From Gaiellasilicea sp963791905 (lineage in GTDB: Bacteria; Actinomycetota; Thermoleophilia; Gaiellales; Gaiellaceae): a stretch of DNA of 64,000 nucleotides. Below, piece by piece: positions 53,738 to 63,233 of this stretch. The stretch's first letter is position 1. Each line of letters starts with the position of its first letter. The DNA lies in NCBI GenBank assembly GCA_963791905.1, contig CAWBTX010000002.1:310001-374000 (forward strand), in the 5' to 3' direction. A model generated the notes under the pieces. The model was given only the letters and a program-made list of their open reading frames with translations, had not been told where the DNA came from and did not search any database. Position numbers and translations under genes: made by a program.

Positions 53738-54671
53738 GTGCCGCTCTACCTCTCCGAAGCCGACGTCGAGGCGCTGCTGACGCCCGGCCGAGACCGTGCC
53801 CGCGGTCGAGGCGAGCCTCCGCCGGCTGGCGGCCGGGACGGTCGAGAACGTGCCGCGGCGCCGGGTCGGACTCGACGGCGGCTCGTTCGCGATCATGGCC
53901 GCGGCCGACCCCGAGCTCGGCTACGCCGGGCTGAAGTCGTACACGGTCGTCGACGGCAAAGCCGCCTTCGTCGTCTGCCTCTTCGAGCTCCGGAGGACGG
54001 CCGCCTCGCTGCCGTGATCGAGGCCGACGCGCTCGGCCAGCGCCGGACCGGAGCCGCGAGCGGGGTCGCGGCTCGCTACCTCGCGCGCCCGGGCGCGCAG
54101 AGCCTCGGCGTGATCGGCTGCGGCTGGCAGGCGGCCTCCCAGGTCGACGCGATCCGCGCCACCGTCCCGACGATCGAGCGCGTAGTCGCCTACTGCCGCA
54201 CGCCCGAGAAGCTCGCCGCGTTCTGCCGGGAGGCGGATGCCGAGCCGGCCGAGAGCCATCGCGAGGCAGGCGCGCAGGACATCGTCGTCACCGCCACCAC
54301 GTCCGCGGATCCCGTCCTCCGCGGCGAGTGGCTCGTGGAAGGCGCGTTCGTCGCCGCCGTCGGCGCGAACGACCGCCGCTCGCGGGAGCTCGACAACGTC
54401 GTGCTCGAGCGGGCGACCTTCGTCTGCTGCGACTCGCTCGAGCAGGCGCGGCTCGAGTCCGGCGACCTGATCGAGCCGATCGCGAGCGGCGTGCTCGACT
54501 GGCTCGAGGTGCACGAGCTGCAGGAGGTCGTCGCGGGCGAGGTCCGCGGCCGGCAGTCCGACAGCGACATCGTCCTCTTCAAGTCGAACGGCATCGCCGC
54601 GTGGGACGTCGCCGCAGGCGTGGCGGCGCTGCGAGCGGGCGCGCGAGCGCGGAGTCGGCCGCGAGCTGTAG
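53738..54671 (+). CDS. Ornithine cyclodeaminase/mu-crystallin family protein, frameshifted
   Basis: The GTG at 53738 begins VPLYLSEADVEALLT. Family blocks are VPRRRVGLDGGSFAIMAAAD, LGYAGLKSYTVVDGKAAFVV, the NAD(P) fold SLGVIGCGWQAASQVDAIRA, VVTATTSADPVLRGEWLVEG and AVGANDRRSRELD. It may be an imine/amino-acid reductase; ornithine itself is unproven. Breaks near 53793, 53993 and 54630 are read as errors. The end ERGVGREL stops at TAG 54669-54671, overlapping nothing but abutting the small convergent gene. Confidence 0.86.
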
Positions 54672-54674
54672 CGC

Positions 54675-54915
54675 CTAGCCGACGATCGAGGTCGCGGACG
54701 TCCTCGACCGTGTCCTTGCCGATCGCCTTGATCACCTCGGGGCGATCGAGAACCCGGGCACGCTGCTCGGGCGTGAGCCGGTTCTGGACGTAGCGGTCCT
54801 CCATGATCTCGGCGAGGTCGCGGCCGCGCTCGTGCTCGCGGATGAGGTAGACCGCGACGCGCTCCTCGGCCGGCGAGCGCTGGAAGAGGAACGAGAAGAT
54901 GTCGCGGAGCGCCAC
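54675..54915 (-). CDS. Conserved small hypothetical protein
   Basis: This protein has about 79 residues from GTG 54913-54915: VALRDIFSFLFQRSPAEERV, then YLIREHERGRDLAEIMEDRY and VQNRLTPEQRARVLDRPEVI. It is fully helical in appearance and may bind nucleic acid or a partner. The stop is at 54675 if one base shifts near 54690; otherwise the frame runs on into low-quality sequence. No function is known. Confidence 0.6.
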
Positions 54916-54940
54916 TGCCGCGCGATTGTATCCTCCGCGC

Positions 54941-55282
54941 GTGCGCGCAAAGTCCGTTGAGGGCCGCTGTGCCGAGCGAACGCTCAGGGGCTTCGACGAC
55001 GCGGGACGGGAAGAGCGCATCGTCATCTGGATCGAGCGGCGCCCCGGCGCGACCTGGTCGGTCGGGCGGATCGTCAACCCGCAGCATCGCTCGAGCGACG
55101 AGCCGCGCCGCGACGACTGGCTCTTCGAGGGGCACGAGCTCGGCGACGCGCTCGACGCGGCCAACGACGCGCTCGAGGACGACGTCCGGGTGCTCGAGCA
55201 GGACGGGACGACCGACAAGGTCCAGCCCTTCACGCGGGGCGAGGTGTTGCCGTTCCTCGAGCGCTACTTCTTCGGCCGCTAG
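54941..55282 (+). CDS. Hypothetical protein
   Basis: The 113-residue intact frame from GTG 54941 includes RIVIWIERRPGATWSVGRIV, DDWLFEGHELGDALDAANDA and VQPFTRGEVLPFLERYFFGR. The pattern of short strands and one long acidic helix suggests a compact soluble fold. It is unrecognised. It is divergent from the small gene at 54675, and its stop lies 8 bases from the convergent regulator. Confidence 0.68.
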   Translation: MRAKSVEGRCAERTLRGFDDAGREERIVIWIERRPGATWSVGRIVNPQHRSSDEPRRDDWLFEGHELGDALDAANDALEDDVRVLEQDGTTDKVQPFTRGEVLPFLERYFFGR

Positions 55283-55289
55283 CTTTCCG

Positions 55290-55731
55290 CTACGAGCGCT
55301 CTTTCGGCCACTCCAGGTTCGCGTCGGGTATCGGATCGCCGTGCGGGTCGTGGGTCGGAAAGCCGAGCGCCTTGTCGATCCGAGCCTCGAGCTCCTCTGA
55401 GAGGACGTGCTCGAGGCGGTCGGCCTCCTCGTGGACGTCGTCGATGCCGATCCCGAGCGTCTCCGCGAGATAGAGCTCGAGCAGACGGTGATGGCGGATC
55501 ACCTCGAGCGCCACCTGCTCGCCGGCATGGGTGAGCGTCACGCCGCGATACGGCGCGTGCTCGGCGAGGCCGAGCGCGGCGAGCTTCTTCACCATCGCGC
55601 TGGCCGAGGCGTCCGAGACCTGCTGCCGGCGCGCGAGCGCCGACGTCGGACACGCGCTCGTTCTCGGTGCCGAGCTTGTAGATCTCCTTCAGGTAGTCCT
55701 GGATCGCGTCGCTGAGCTCGGTCCCGGCCAT
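55290..55731 (-). CDS. DtxR-family metalloregulator, MntR-like metal site, one frameshift
   Basis: The protein begins MAGTELSDAIQDYLKEIYKL. After a break near 55640 the recognition helix follows (SDASASAMVKKLAALGLAEH), then GVTLTHAGEQVALEVIRHHR and HEEADRLEHVLSEELEARID. In the two ligand positions where iron-type DtxR/IdeR has Met10 and Cys102, this protein has Asp (QDYLKEIY and EADRLEH). That is the manganese-type pattern of MntR. It is about 146 residues, without an SH3-like third domain. Target genes are not evident nearby. Confidence 0.85.
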
Positions 55732-55797
55732 GCCGCGGAAGTGTAGGCGCGGCGGTTCGCCGTCCCACTTGCAGGAACCGCTGCTAGCCTCGCTCAC

Positions 55798-56623
55798 TTG
55801 CTGATCCGCCTCGGTCACAGTCCGGACCCCGACGACGCGTTCATGTTCTGGGCGATTGCGTCGGGCTCGATCGACACCGCGCGGATTCGAGTTCGAGCAG
55901 GTCCTGCAGGACATCCAGACGCTCAACGAGTGGGCGCTGCAGGGCCGCCTCGAGGTGACGGCGATCTCGCTGCACACGTATCCGTTCGTCCAGGACCGCT
56001 ACGCCTTGCTGCCGCACGGAGCGAGCATCGGCACCGGCTACGGGCCGGTCCTCGTCGCCGCGGAGCCGCTGACGCTCGACCAGCTGCGCGAGATCGAGAT
56101 CGTCGTCCCCGGCCGGATGACGACCGCGTTCCTGACGGCGCGCCTCGCGCTCGGCGACTTCCGCTTCCGCGAGGTGCCGTTCGACCTCATCATCGACGAG
56201 GTGACGTCGGGTCGCGCCGGCGCCGGCCTCGTCATCCACGAGGGGCAGCTCACGTACGGGGACGAGGGCCTCGTGAAGGTGCTCGACCTGGGCGAGTGGT
56301 GGCTGCTCGAGACGGGGCTGCCGCTCCCGCTCGGCGTCAACGTCGCTCGCCGCGATCTCGGCGACCGCCTCCACGACCTCTCCGAGGTGCTCCTGGCGTC
56401 CATCAAGGCGGGGTTGCGGAACCGGCAAGAGGCGATCCGCTACGCGATGCGCTTCGGCCGCGGCATCGACCTCGCCCTCGCCGAGCGGTTCGTCGGCATG
56501 TACGTGAACGAGCTGACGTGCGACTACGGCGACGAGGGCCGGCAGGCGGTCGAAGAGCTCCTGCGCCGCGGCGACGAGATCGGCGCCTTCCCGGCGCCGG
56601 TCCGGCTCGAGTTCGTCGAGTAA
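55798..56623 (+). CDS. mqnD: 1,4-dihydroxy-6-naphthoate synthase (futalosine pathway), one frameshift
   Basis: MqnD works late in the futalosine route to menaquinone. The start is TTG 55798, LIRLGHSPDPDDAFMFWAIA. A break near 55885 moves to GFEFEQVLQDIQTLNEWALQ. Further blocks are VTAISLHTYPFVQDRYALLP, IGTGYGPVLVAAEPLTLDQL, VPFDLIIDEVTSGRAGAGLV and MYVNELTCDYGDEGRQAVEE. The periplasmic-binding-protein fold and length (~275) match MqnD better than MqnA. Its stop abuts the thiolase GTG. Confidence 0.85.
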
Positions 56624-57784
56624 GTGCCGCGCGCGGTCGTCCTCGCGGCGGTCCGCACGCCCGTCGGGCGATACGGAGGCGCGCTGGCGGGCATCCGGCC
56701 AGACGATCTCGCCGCAGTCGCGATCCGCGCCGCCGTCGAGCGCTCCGCCGTCGACCCGGCCGAGATCGAGGACGTCTACCTCGGCTGCGCGAACCAGGCG
56801 GGCGAGGACAACCGCAACGTCGCGCGCATGGCGGCGCTCCTCGCCGGCCTGCCGGACTCCGTCGCCGGCGTGACCGTGAACCGCCTCTGCGCCTCGGGGC
56901 TCTCGGCCGTCGTCGGCGCGGCCCACGCGATCGCGGCCGGGGACGGCGACCTCTTCGTCGCAGGCGGAGTCGAGTCGATGAGCCGGGCGCCGCTCGTCAC
57001 CGCGAAGCCGGACGCCGCGTTCCCGCGCGGCGACCGCACGATGTACGACACGACGCTCGGGTGGCGGTTTCCGAACCCGCGGCTCGCGGAGCGCTTCCCG
57101 CTCGAGACGATGGGCGAGACCGGCGAGAACGTGGCCGAGCGCTGGGAGGTCTCGCGCGACGACCAGGACGCCTTCGCGCTCAGGTCGCAGCAGCGCTGGG
57201 CCGCGGCGGACTTCGCCGACGAGCTCGTCGCCGTTGCCGACCTGGAGCGCGACGAGCACCCGCGTCCGGAGACCTCGCTCGAGAAGCTCGCGCAGCTGAA
57301 GCCGGCCTTCCGCGCGGACGGCTCGGTCACGGCGGGCAACTCGAGCGGGCTGAACGACGGGGCCGCCGCGCTCGTGCTCGCGTCCGAAGAGAAGGCGCGC
57401 GAGCTCGGCGCGCAGCCGCTCGGGCGGTTCGTCGCGAGCGCCGTCGCCGGCGTGGATCCGCGCGTGATGGGCATCGGCCCCGTGCCGGCGGTGCGAAAGC
57501 TCCTGGAGCGGGCCGGTCTGACCGTCGCCGACCTCGACCTCGTCGAGCTGAACGAGGCGTTCGCCTCCCAGAGCCTGGCCGTGATCCGCGACCTCGGGCT
57601 CGACGAGGAGCGCGTGAACGTGAACGGCGGCGCGATCGCGATCGGCCACCCGCTGGGGATGAGCGGCGCGCGGCTCGTGGTCTCGCTCCTGCACGAGCTG
57701 CGCCGGCGCGGCGGCCGGTACGGCGTCGCGACCATGTGCGTCGGCGTCGGGCAGGGCCAGGCTGCACTGTTCGAGCGCGCGTGA
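56624..57784 (+). CDS. Thiolase (acetyl-CoA C-acyltransferase)
   Basis: The intact 386-residue enzyme from GTG 56624 has the nucleophilic Cys in GVTVNRLCASGLSAVVGAAH, the His in NGGAIAIGHPLGMSGARLVV and the second Cys in VATMCVGVGQGQAALFE. NEAFASQSLAVIRDLGL completes the family pattern. The NRLCASGLSAV context is like beta-ketoadipyl-CoA thiolases, but the substrate could be any 3-oxoacyl-CoA. It begins directly after mqnD and overlaps the Mrp start by four bases. Confidence 0.93.
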   Translation: MPRAVVLAAVRTPVGRYGGALAGIRPDDLAAVAIRAAVERSAVDPAEIEDVYLGCANQAGEDNRNVARMAALLAGLPDSVAGVTVNRLCASGLSAVVGAAHAIAAGDGDLFVAGGVESMSRAPLVTAKPDAAFPRGDRTMYDTTLGWRFPNPRLAERFPLETMGETGENVAERWEVSRDDQDAFALRSQQRWAAADFADELVAVADLERDEHPRPETSLEKLAQLKPAFRADGSVTAGNSSGLNDGAAALVLASEEKARELGAQPLGRFVASAVAGVDPRVMGIGPVPAVRKLLERAGLTVADLDLVELNEAFASQSLAVIRDLGLDEERVNVNGGAIAIGHPLGMSGARLVVSLLHELRRRGGRYGVATMCVGVGQGQAALFERA

Positions 57785-58555
57785 GCGAGTCGCCCGCACG
57801 CCGCGTCGTCGCGATCGCCAGCGGCAAGGGCGGCGTCGGCAAGTCGACGCTGACGCTCAACCTCGCGCTCGCCCTCGCGCGCGACGGCGCTGCCGTCGGT
57901 GTGCTCGACGCCGACCTCTACGGCCCCGACCTCCCGCTCATGGTCGGGCTCAAGCGAACGGAGCGCGCGCGCGAGCTGCAGCTCTGGCGGCTCGGCCGGC
58001 CGATCTCGCTGCCCCCGGTCGACGTGCACGGGTTGCGGATGATGTCGGTCGGCTTCCTCGTCGCGGAGGACCAGGCGCTGTCGCTGCCTTCGATGTCGAT
58101 CGAGCTGGTGCTCCGGCAGCTGGTCTACGAGACCGAGTGGGGCTCCCTCGACTACCTCCTCGTCGACCTGCCGCCCGGCACGGCCGACGTCCAGCAGCAG
58201 ATCGTCCGCCTGCTGCCCGCTCGACGGCGCGGTCATCGTGGTCGGCCCGCAGGACGTCTCGCACCTCGACGCGAAGCGCGTGCTGGAGCTCTTCGCCGAC
58301 AACGACACGCGCGTCCTCGGCGGCGTCGAGAACATGGCTGCGCTCGTCTGCCCTCACTGCGGCGAGACGATCTCCGTCTTCGGTGACGTGCGGGAGGAGC
58401 GGTCGATCTGGGCGCTCGGCGTCGAGCGCCTCGGCTCCATTCCGCTCGATCCGGCCCTGGCGAACGGCCGCCCGCTCCTGCTCGACCAACCCGACTCCGC
58501 GGCCGCCCGGGCGCTGCTCGCGGTCGCCGAGCGCCTCGCGTCGGCGTTGGACTAG
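57781..58555 (+). CDS. mrp: Mrp/NBP35-type Fe-S cluster carrier ATPase, one frameshift
   Basis: The GTG overlaps the thiolase stop (GTGA). The deviant Walker A is RVVAIASGKGGVGKSTLTLN. LDADLYGPDLPLMVGLKRTE, DYLLVDLPPGTADVQQQIVR and the Cys pair of ALVCPHCGETISVFGD are typical of Mrp, which passes iron-sulfur clusters to targets. A break near 58218 is restored as DGAVIVVGPQDVSHLDAKRV. There is no N-terminal DUF59 domain. About 257 residues. Confidence 0.92.
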
Positions 58556-58566
58556 CATCCGCCGCG

Positions 58567-60028
58567 ATGGCGGTCGCGACTGGACGCACGTTCGGCCTCT
58601 ATATCGACGGCCAGACCGTCGAGGGCTCCGAGACGCGCGAGCTCGTCGAGCCGGCCACCGGCGAGCCCTTCGGCAGCGCGCAGCTCGCCGGCGAGGCAGA
58701 GGTCGACCGGGCCGTCGCCGCGGCGCGCGCCGCGCTCGACGGCGACTGGGGCAAGACCTCCGCGAACGAGCGCTCCCGCCTCCTGCATGCGCTCGCGGAC
58801 GCGATCAAGGCGAATCGCAACGAGCTCGCAGAGCTCGAGGCGCGCAACGTGGGCAAGGCGATCTCGTCCGTCAAGGCGGAGATCGCAGGCGCGATCGAGA
58901 ACTACCGCTTCTTCGCGTCGGCGATCGGCTCGATCGCGGGGCGGTCGAATCCGATCGGCGGCTCGCTCCTCTCCTACACGCTGAAGGAGCCGGTCGGCGT
59001 CGCCGGCCAGATCGTGCCGTGGAACTACCCGCTGCTGATGGCGACGTGGAAGCTGTCCCCCGCGCTCGCGGCGGGCTGTGCGGTCGTGCTGAAGCCCGAC
59101 GCGCAGACGCCGGCCACGGCGCTCCGGCTGGCCGAGCTCGCGGCCGAGGTCGGCTTCCCGGCCGGCGTCGTCAACATCGTGCCGGGCGACGGGCCGACAA
59201 CAGGCGCGTACCTCGTCCGCCACCCGGGCGTCGACAAGGTCGCGTTCACCGGCTCGACGAAGACGGGCGGCGAGATCATGCGCCTCTGCGCCGAGCCGAT
59301 CAAGCGCCTCACCCTCGAGCTCGGGGGCAAGAGCCCGAACCTCGTCTTCGCCGACGCCGACCTCGAGTCCGCGATCCCGAGCGCGGTCTGGTCGATCTAC
59401 TACGCCGCCGGGCCAGAGCTGCGAGGCACGCTCGCGGATCCTCGTCGAGAAGCCGCTCTACGACGAGTTCGTGAGCGCCTTCAGCGACAAGGCCGGGCAG
59501 ATCAAGGTCGGCGACCCGCTCGACGCCGACACCCAGATGGGCTCGCTCGTCTCGCAGGCGCACCGCGAGCGCGTGCACTCGTTCGTCGAGGGTGCGCGCG
59601 GCGACGGCGCCGAGGTCGTGCTCGGCGGCGAGCCGGGCGAGCACGCCTTCTACCCGCCCACCGTCGTCGCGAAAGTCGAGAGCTCGATGACGATCGCGCA
59701 GGAAGAGGTCTTCGGGCCGGTCGTCACGATCACTCCGTTCGAGGACGAGCGCGACGCGATCAGGCTCGCGAACGACGTCAGGTACGGCCTGATGGCGAGC
59801 GTCTGGACCGGCGATCCGGCGAAGGGGCACCGCATCGCCGCTCGGGTCAAGGCCGGCACCGTCGGGGTCAACATGCCGTACACGGCGTTCCCGGGGCTCC
59901 CGTTCGGCGGCTACAAGCAGTCCGGCTTCGGCCGCGAGCTCGGTCTCGACTCGCTCGAGCTCTACCTGGAGACGAAGAGCGTGATCGTCAACACCGGCAC
60001 GCGCCCGATCAACCCGTTCGGGCTCTAG
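58567..60028 (+). CDS. NAD(P)-dependent aldehyde dehydrogenase, frameshifted at the active site
   Basis: The enzyme of about 486 residues starts MAVATGRTFGLYIDGQTVEG. Motifs are VPWNYPLLMATWKLSPALAA, the catalytic Glu in RLTLELGGKSPNLVFADADL, AQEEVFGPVVTITPFEDERD and FPGLPFGGYKQSGFGRELGL. The frame breaks near 59420 and 59445 exactly around the catalytic Cys. The alternative frame there reads QSCEARSRILVEKPLY, so the Cys is present. The close GGYKQSGFGRE context suits betaine- or gamma-aminobutyraldehyde-type dehydrogenases, but the substrate is open. Confidence 0.92.
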
Positions 60029-60037
60029 GTCCCCGCG

Positions 60038-61201
60038 CTGTCGAGCTACCGCTGGACGGTCCTGGCCGCCGGCACGTTCGCGCAGGCGGGGTTCGCGGCG
60101 ATCGGCGTCGGTCTGCCCGCGATCGCGCCCGCGATCCGCGACGACTTCGACCTCAGCCTCGCCCAGGTCGGCGCGATCCTCTCGGCGCACTGGCTCGGGA
60201 CGCTCGTCACGCTGCTGCCCTGGGGCTTCCTGACGGATCGGGCGGGCGAGCGGCTCGCGCTCGCGGCGGGAATGGGCGGTTGCGGGCTGTTCCTCCTCGC
60301 GGCCGGACAGGCGGACACCTTCGGGGTGCTCTACGTCCTCCTCTTCCTCTCGGGAGCGGCAGGCGCCAGCGTCAACGCCGCGACCGGGCGCGCGGTGATG
60401 GGGTGGTTCGACGTGTCCGAGCGCGGGCTCGCCCTGGGCATCCGCCAGGCCGCCGTCCCGGTCGGGGGGCTGATCGGAGCGCTCGTCCTGCCGCACTTCA
60501 CCGTCCCGCACGCCTACGCCTTCCTCGGCGTGCTGTGCCTCCTCGGCGCGGCCGGTGGCGCCCTCTTTCTCCGGGAGCCTGCGCGTCTACCGCTCGAGAT
60601 CGAGGACGTCGAGTGGTCGGTTCGCGACCGGCGGCTCTGGCGCCTGTGCACGGTGAGCGGCCTGTACGTCGTCGCCCAGATGGCCATCCTCAGCTTCCTC
60701 GCGCTCTACCTCCACGACGAGCGCGGTCTCGCGAAGGGCGAGGCGGCTGCCGTCCTCGGCGCCGTCCAGGTCGGTGCGATCGTCCTCCGCGTGGCGGCCG
60801 GACGCTGGTCGGACATGCTCGGCTCGCGCGTGGTGCCGCTGCAGCGGATCGGGCTCGCGATGACGGCGACGCTCGGCGTCGCGACGGTGCTGCTCGACGC
60901 GCCGCTCGTCCTGCTCGTGCCCGCGTTCGTCGTCGCGGGCGCAATGACGATGGCCTGGAACGGGGTCGCGTTCGCCGCCGTGGCGGAGCTGGCCGGGCGT
61001 GCGCGCAGCGGAGCGGCGCTCGGCATGCAGCAGACCGTTCTCTCCGTCGGCGGCGTTGCCGCGCCCGTCGCGTTCGCGGCGGTCGTCTCCGCCGGGTCCT
61101 GGCGCCTTGCCTACGGGCTCGCCGCGCTCTTCCCGCTCATCGGCTGGTGGGCGCTGCTCCCGTTGCGCGACCGCAGGAGCGCCGGCGTGGCGGTGCGGTA
61201 G
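60038..61201 (+). CDS. Major facilitator superfamily transporter
   Basis: The ~388-residue protein has 12 hydrophobic segments. It starts LSSYRWTVLAAGTFAQAGFA just after the ALDH stop, but only CTG 60038 (or GTC) can serve as start between that stop and the first helix, so a base error or a non-standard start is likely. The loop-2 motif GFLTDRAGERLALAAGMGG is present. A ureide or purine-derived substrate is suggested only by the M20 amidase and PuuD genes that follow. Confidence 0.88.
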   Translation: MSSYRWTVLAAGTFAQAGFAAIGVGLPAIAPAIRDDFDLSLAQVGAILSAHWLGTLVTLLPWGFLTDRAGERLALAAGMGGCGLFLLAAGQADTFGVLYVLLFLSGAAGASVNAATGRAVMGWFDVSERGLALGIRQAAVPVGGLIGALVLPHFTVPHAYAFLGVLCLLGAAGGALFLREPARLPLEIEDVEWSVRDRRLWRLCTVSGLYVVAQMAILSFLALYLHDERGLAKGEAAAVLGAVQVGAIVLRVAAGRWSDMLGSRVVPLQRIGLAMTATLGVATVLLDAPLVLLVPAFVVAGAMTMAWNGVAFAAVAELAGRARSGAALGMQQTVLSVGGVAAPVAFAAVVSAGSWRLAYGLAALFPLIGWWALLPLRDRRSAGVAVR

Positions 61202-61213
61202 TACGTTCTTCGC

Positions 61214-62217
61214 GTGCGCGTCCTGGAGCGGCTCGAGGAGCTGTACGCGATCGGCGACCGGATCGGCTACTCGCCCGAGGAGCAGCACGCGCACGACCTC
61301 GCGGCCGCCTGGTTCCGGAAGCGGGCCTCGAGATCGAGGTCGACGACGCCGGGAACCTGATCGGACGCAGGCCCGGTGCCGGCCGGGAGATCTGGACCGG
61401 CTCGCACCTGGACACCGTCCCCGCCGGCGGCCGCTTCGACGGCGCCCTCGGCGTCGTCGCGGGGATCGAGGCGGTCGAGCGGCTCGGGCTGCCGGGCCTC
61501 GGCGTCGTCGTCTTCCGCGACGAGGAACGCGGGTGTGCGGGCAGCCGCTTCCGCGTCAGGTCGGCCGAGCTGCCCGCCGCGTACGTCGAGCTGCACATCG
61601 AGCAAGGGCCACGTCTCGAACGGCTCGGGGCGCCGCTCGCGGTCGTGCCCGGCATCGTCGGCTACGCGCGCGGCAAGATCACCGTGATCGGCCGAGCGGG
61701 ACATGCCGGGACGACGCCGATGGAGGACCGGGACGACGCGCTCGTCGCCGCGGCCCAGAAGGTGCTCGCGATCCGCGAGGCGGCACGAGCGATCCCCGAC
61801 GCAGTCGCGACCGTCGGTCGCGTCGCCGTCGAGCCCGGCGGAGCGAACGTGATCCCGTCGTCTGTCACCTTCAGCGTCGATGCGCGCGCCCCCGATCGAG
61901 AGCGCCTCGACCGCCTCGTCGCAGCGATCGGCTTCGAGCCGACCCTGCGCGTCGAGCCCGTCGCCATGGACGAGTCCGTCTGCGCGGCCGCGCGGGACGC
62001 GATCGGCGAGCTTGGCCTCCCGGTCGTGGAGCTCCCGTCGGGGGCCGGCCACGACGCCGGCATCCTGGCGGCGGCCGGCGTCCCGAGCGCGATGATCTTC
62101 GTGCGCAGCCTGAACGGCGGCGTCAGCCACTCGCCCGACGAGCTCAGCTCGCCGGAGGACATTGCGCTCGCCGTCGACGCACTCGAGCGGACGCTCCGCC
62201 GGCTCGCGACGGCCTGA
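61214..62217 (+). CDS. M20-family amidohydrolase (allantoate amidohydrolase / N-carbamoyl amino acid hydrolase type), frameshifted near start
   Basis: From GTG 61214 it reads VRVLERLEELYAIGDRIGYS. A break near 61318 is restored as PEAGLEIEVDDAGNLIGRRP. The metal ligands are in WTGSHLDTVPAGGRFDGALG (His, Asp), VVVFRDEERGC (Glu) and AYVELHIEQGPRLERLGAPL (His). GHAGTTPMEDRDDALVAAA and PSGAGHDAGILAAAGVPSAM are family blocks. Substrates may be allantoate, ureidoglycolate or N-carbamoyl amino acids. The nearby PuuD favours purine catabolism. Length is short (~333), lacking part of the N-terminus. Confidence 0.88.
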
Positions 62218-62821
62218 TGCCGCTCCAGAATCGCGTCACACCGCTCGGCGACCTCATCGCCGTGCCGGAACGCGGGCTCGTCTACGGGAACCGCGGCTGT
62301 CTCCACGACGACCAGGGGCGGATCCGCCGCCGCTACGCGCCGACGCTGGATCGCGTGCCGGCTCCGGTTCAAGGACTGGCACCGTGAGCCGCTGCTCCAG
62401 CCCGGGAAGTTCACGGAGCTCTTCTTCCTCGACGAGGCGACCGCCTTCGCGGCCGGCCATCGCCCCTGCGCACTTTGCCGCCGCGAGGACTACGAGCGCT
62501 TCGGCGAGCTCTGGCGGAGCCGGCCGGCGGAGCACGGCGCCGACGCGATCGACGAGCAGCTCCACCGCGAGCGGCTCGACGGGAAGCGTCGCCGCCTGCA
62601 CGACGCCGACCTCGACGGGCTCCCGGACGGCGCCTTCGTCCTCCGCGGGCGAGCCCTGGCTCGTCCTCGGCGGGAGCTCCTCCGCTGGACGCCCGGCGGC
62701 TACCGCGAGCGCGCGCCGAGGCCAGCGGCGCGGGACGCTGCTCACGCCGCCGTCGCTCGTCGCGATGTTCGCCGCCGGCTGGCACGGTGAGGTGCCGCTT
62801 CTCCACGGGTCGGCCGCCTAG
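62217..62821 (+). CDS. Conserved hypothetical protein with Cys-x-x-Cys motif, frameshifted
   Basis: The ATG shares one base with the preceding stop (TGATG). The protein of about 200 residues has MPLQNRVTPLGDLIAVPERG, LVYGNRGCLHDDQGRIRRRY, FTELFFLDEATAFAAGHRPC and ALCRREDYERFGELWRS. It recalls a widespread uncharacterised family with a GHRPCxxCRR metal-like site. The C-terminus holds TLLTPPSLVAMFAAGWHGEV. Breaks lie near 62345 and 62645. The function is unknown. Confidence 0.78.
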
Positions 62822-63224
62822 GCTCGCGGAACGAGATCGCCTGCGCGCCCTCCCAGAGCGTCAGCCGGCCGAGCTCCTTCAGCTGCTCCTGGCCCTCGAC
62901 GAGGGTCGCGAAGTGGTTCGCCCAGAGCTCGCCGGCCTTGCTCTTGAAGTGGCAGTAGCCGTACGGGAACAGCAGCTCGGTCTCGCTCTGGCCGCCCGGA
63001 TAGAGCGCCAGCTCGCCAGGATGCGGGTAGCTCGTCGCGTTCTCGGGGCCGATGCCGAGGTCGCGGTCGCCCCACGGGATCCAGTTCGACTCGCCGCTCC
63101 AGCGGCAGTGGATGATCCGGTCGTCGAGCGGGAGGATCGCCTTGAACGCGGCCACCGTCTTCGGCGCGAGCTCGTCCTCCCAGCGGGCGACGAAGCGGAA
63201 GCCGGCGGCCTCGATCTCGAGCAT
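62818..63224 (-). CDS. DUF3830 family protein
   Basis: The ~135-residue cyclophilin-like protein begins MLEIEAAGFRFVARWEDELA. It has APKTVAAFKAILPLDDRIIH, CRWSGESNWIPWGDRDLGIG, PGELALYPGGQSETELLFPY and WANHFATLVEGQEQLKELGR, all highly conserved in DUF3830. A one-base break near 62835 decides the end; TAG 62818-62820 is the best stop. Relatives occur beside amidohydrolase and hydantoinase genes, as here. The role is unknown. Confidence 0.87.
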
Positions 63225-63233
63225 GCCGGGAAC

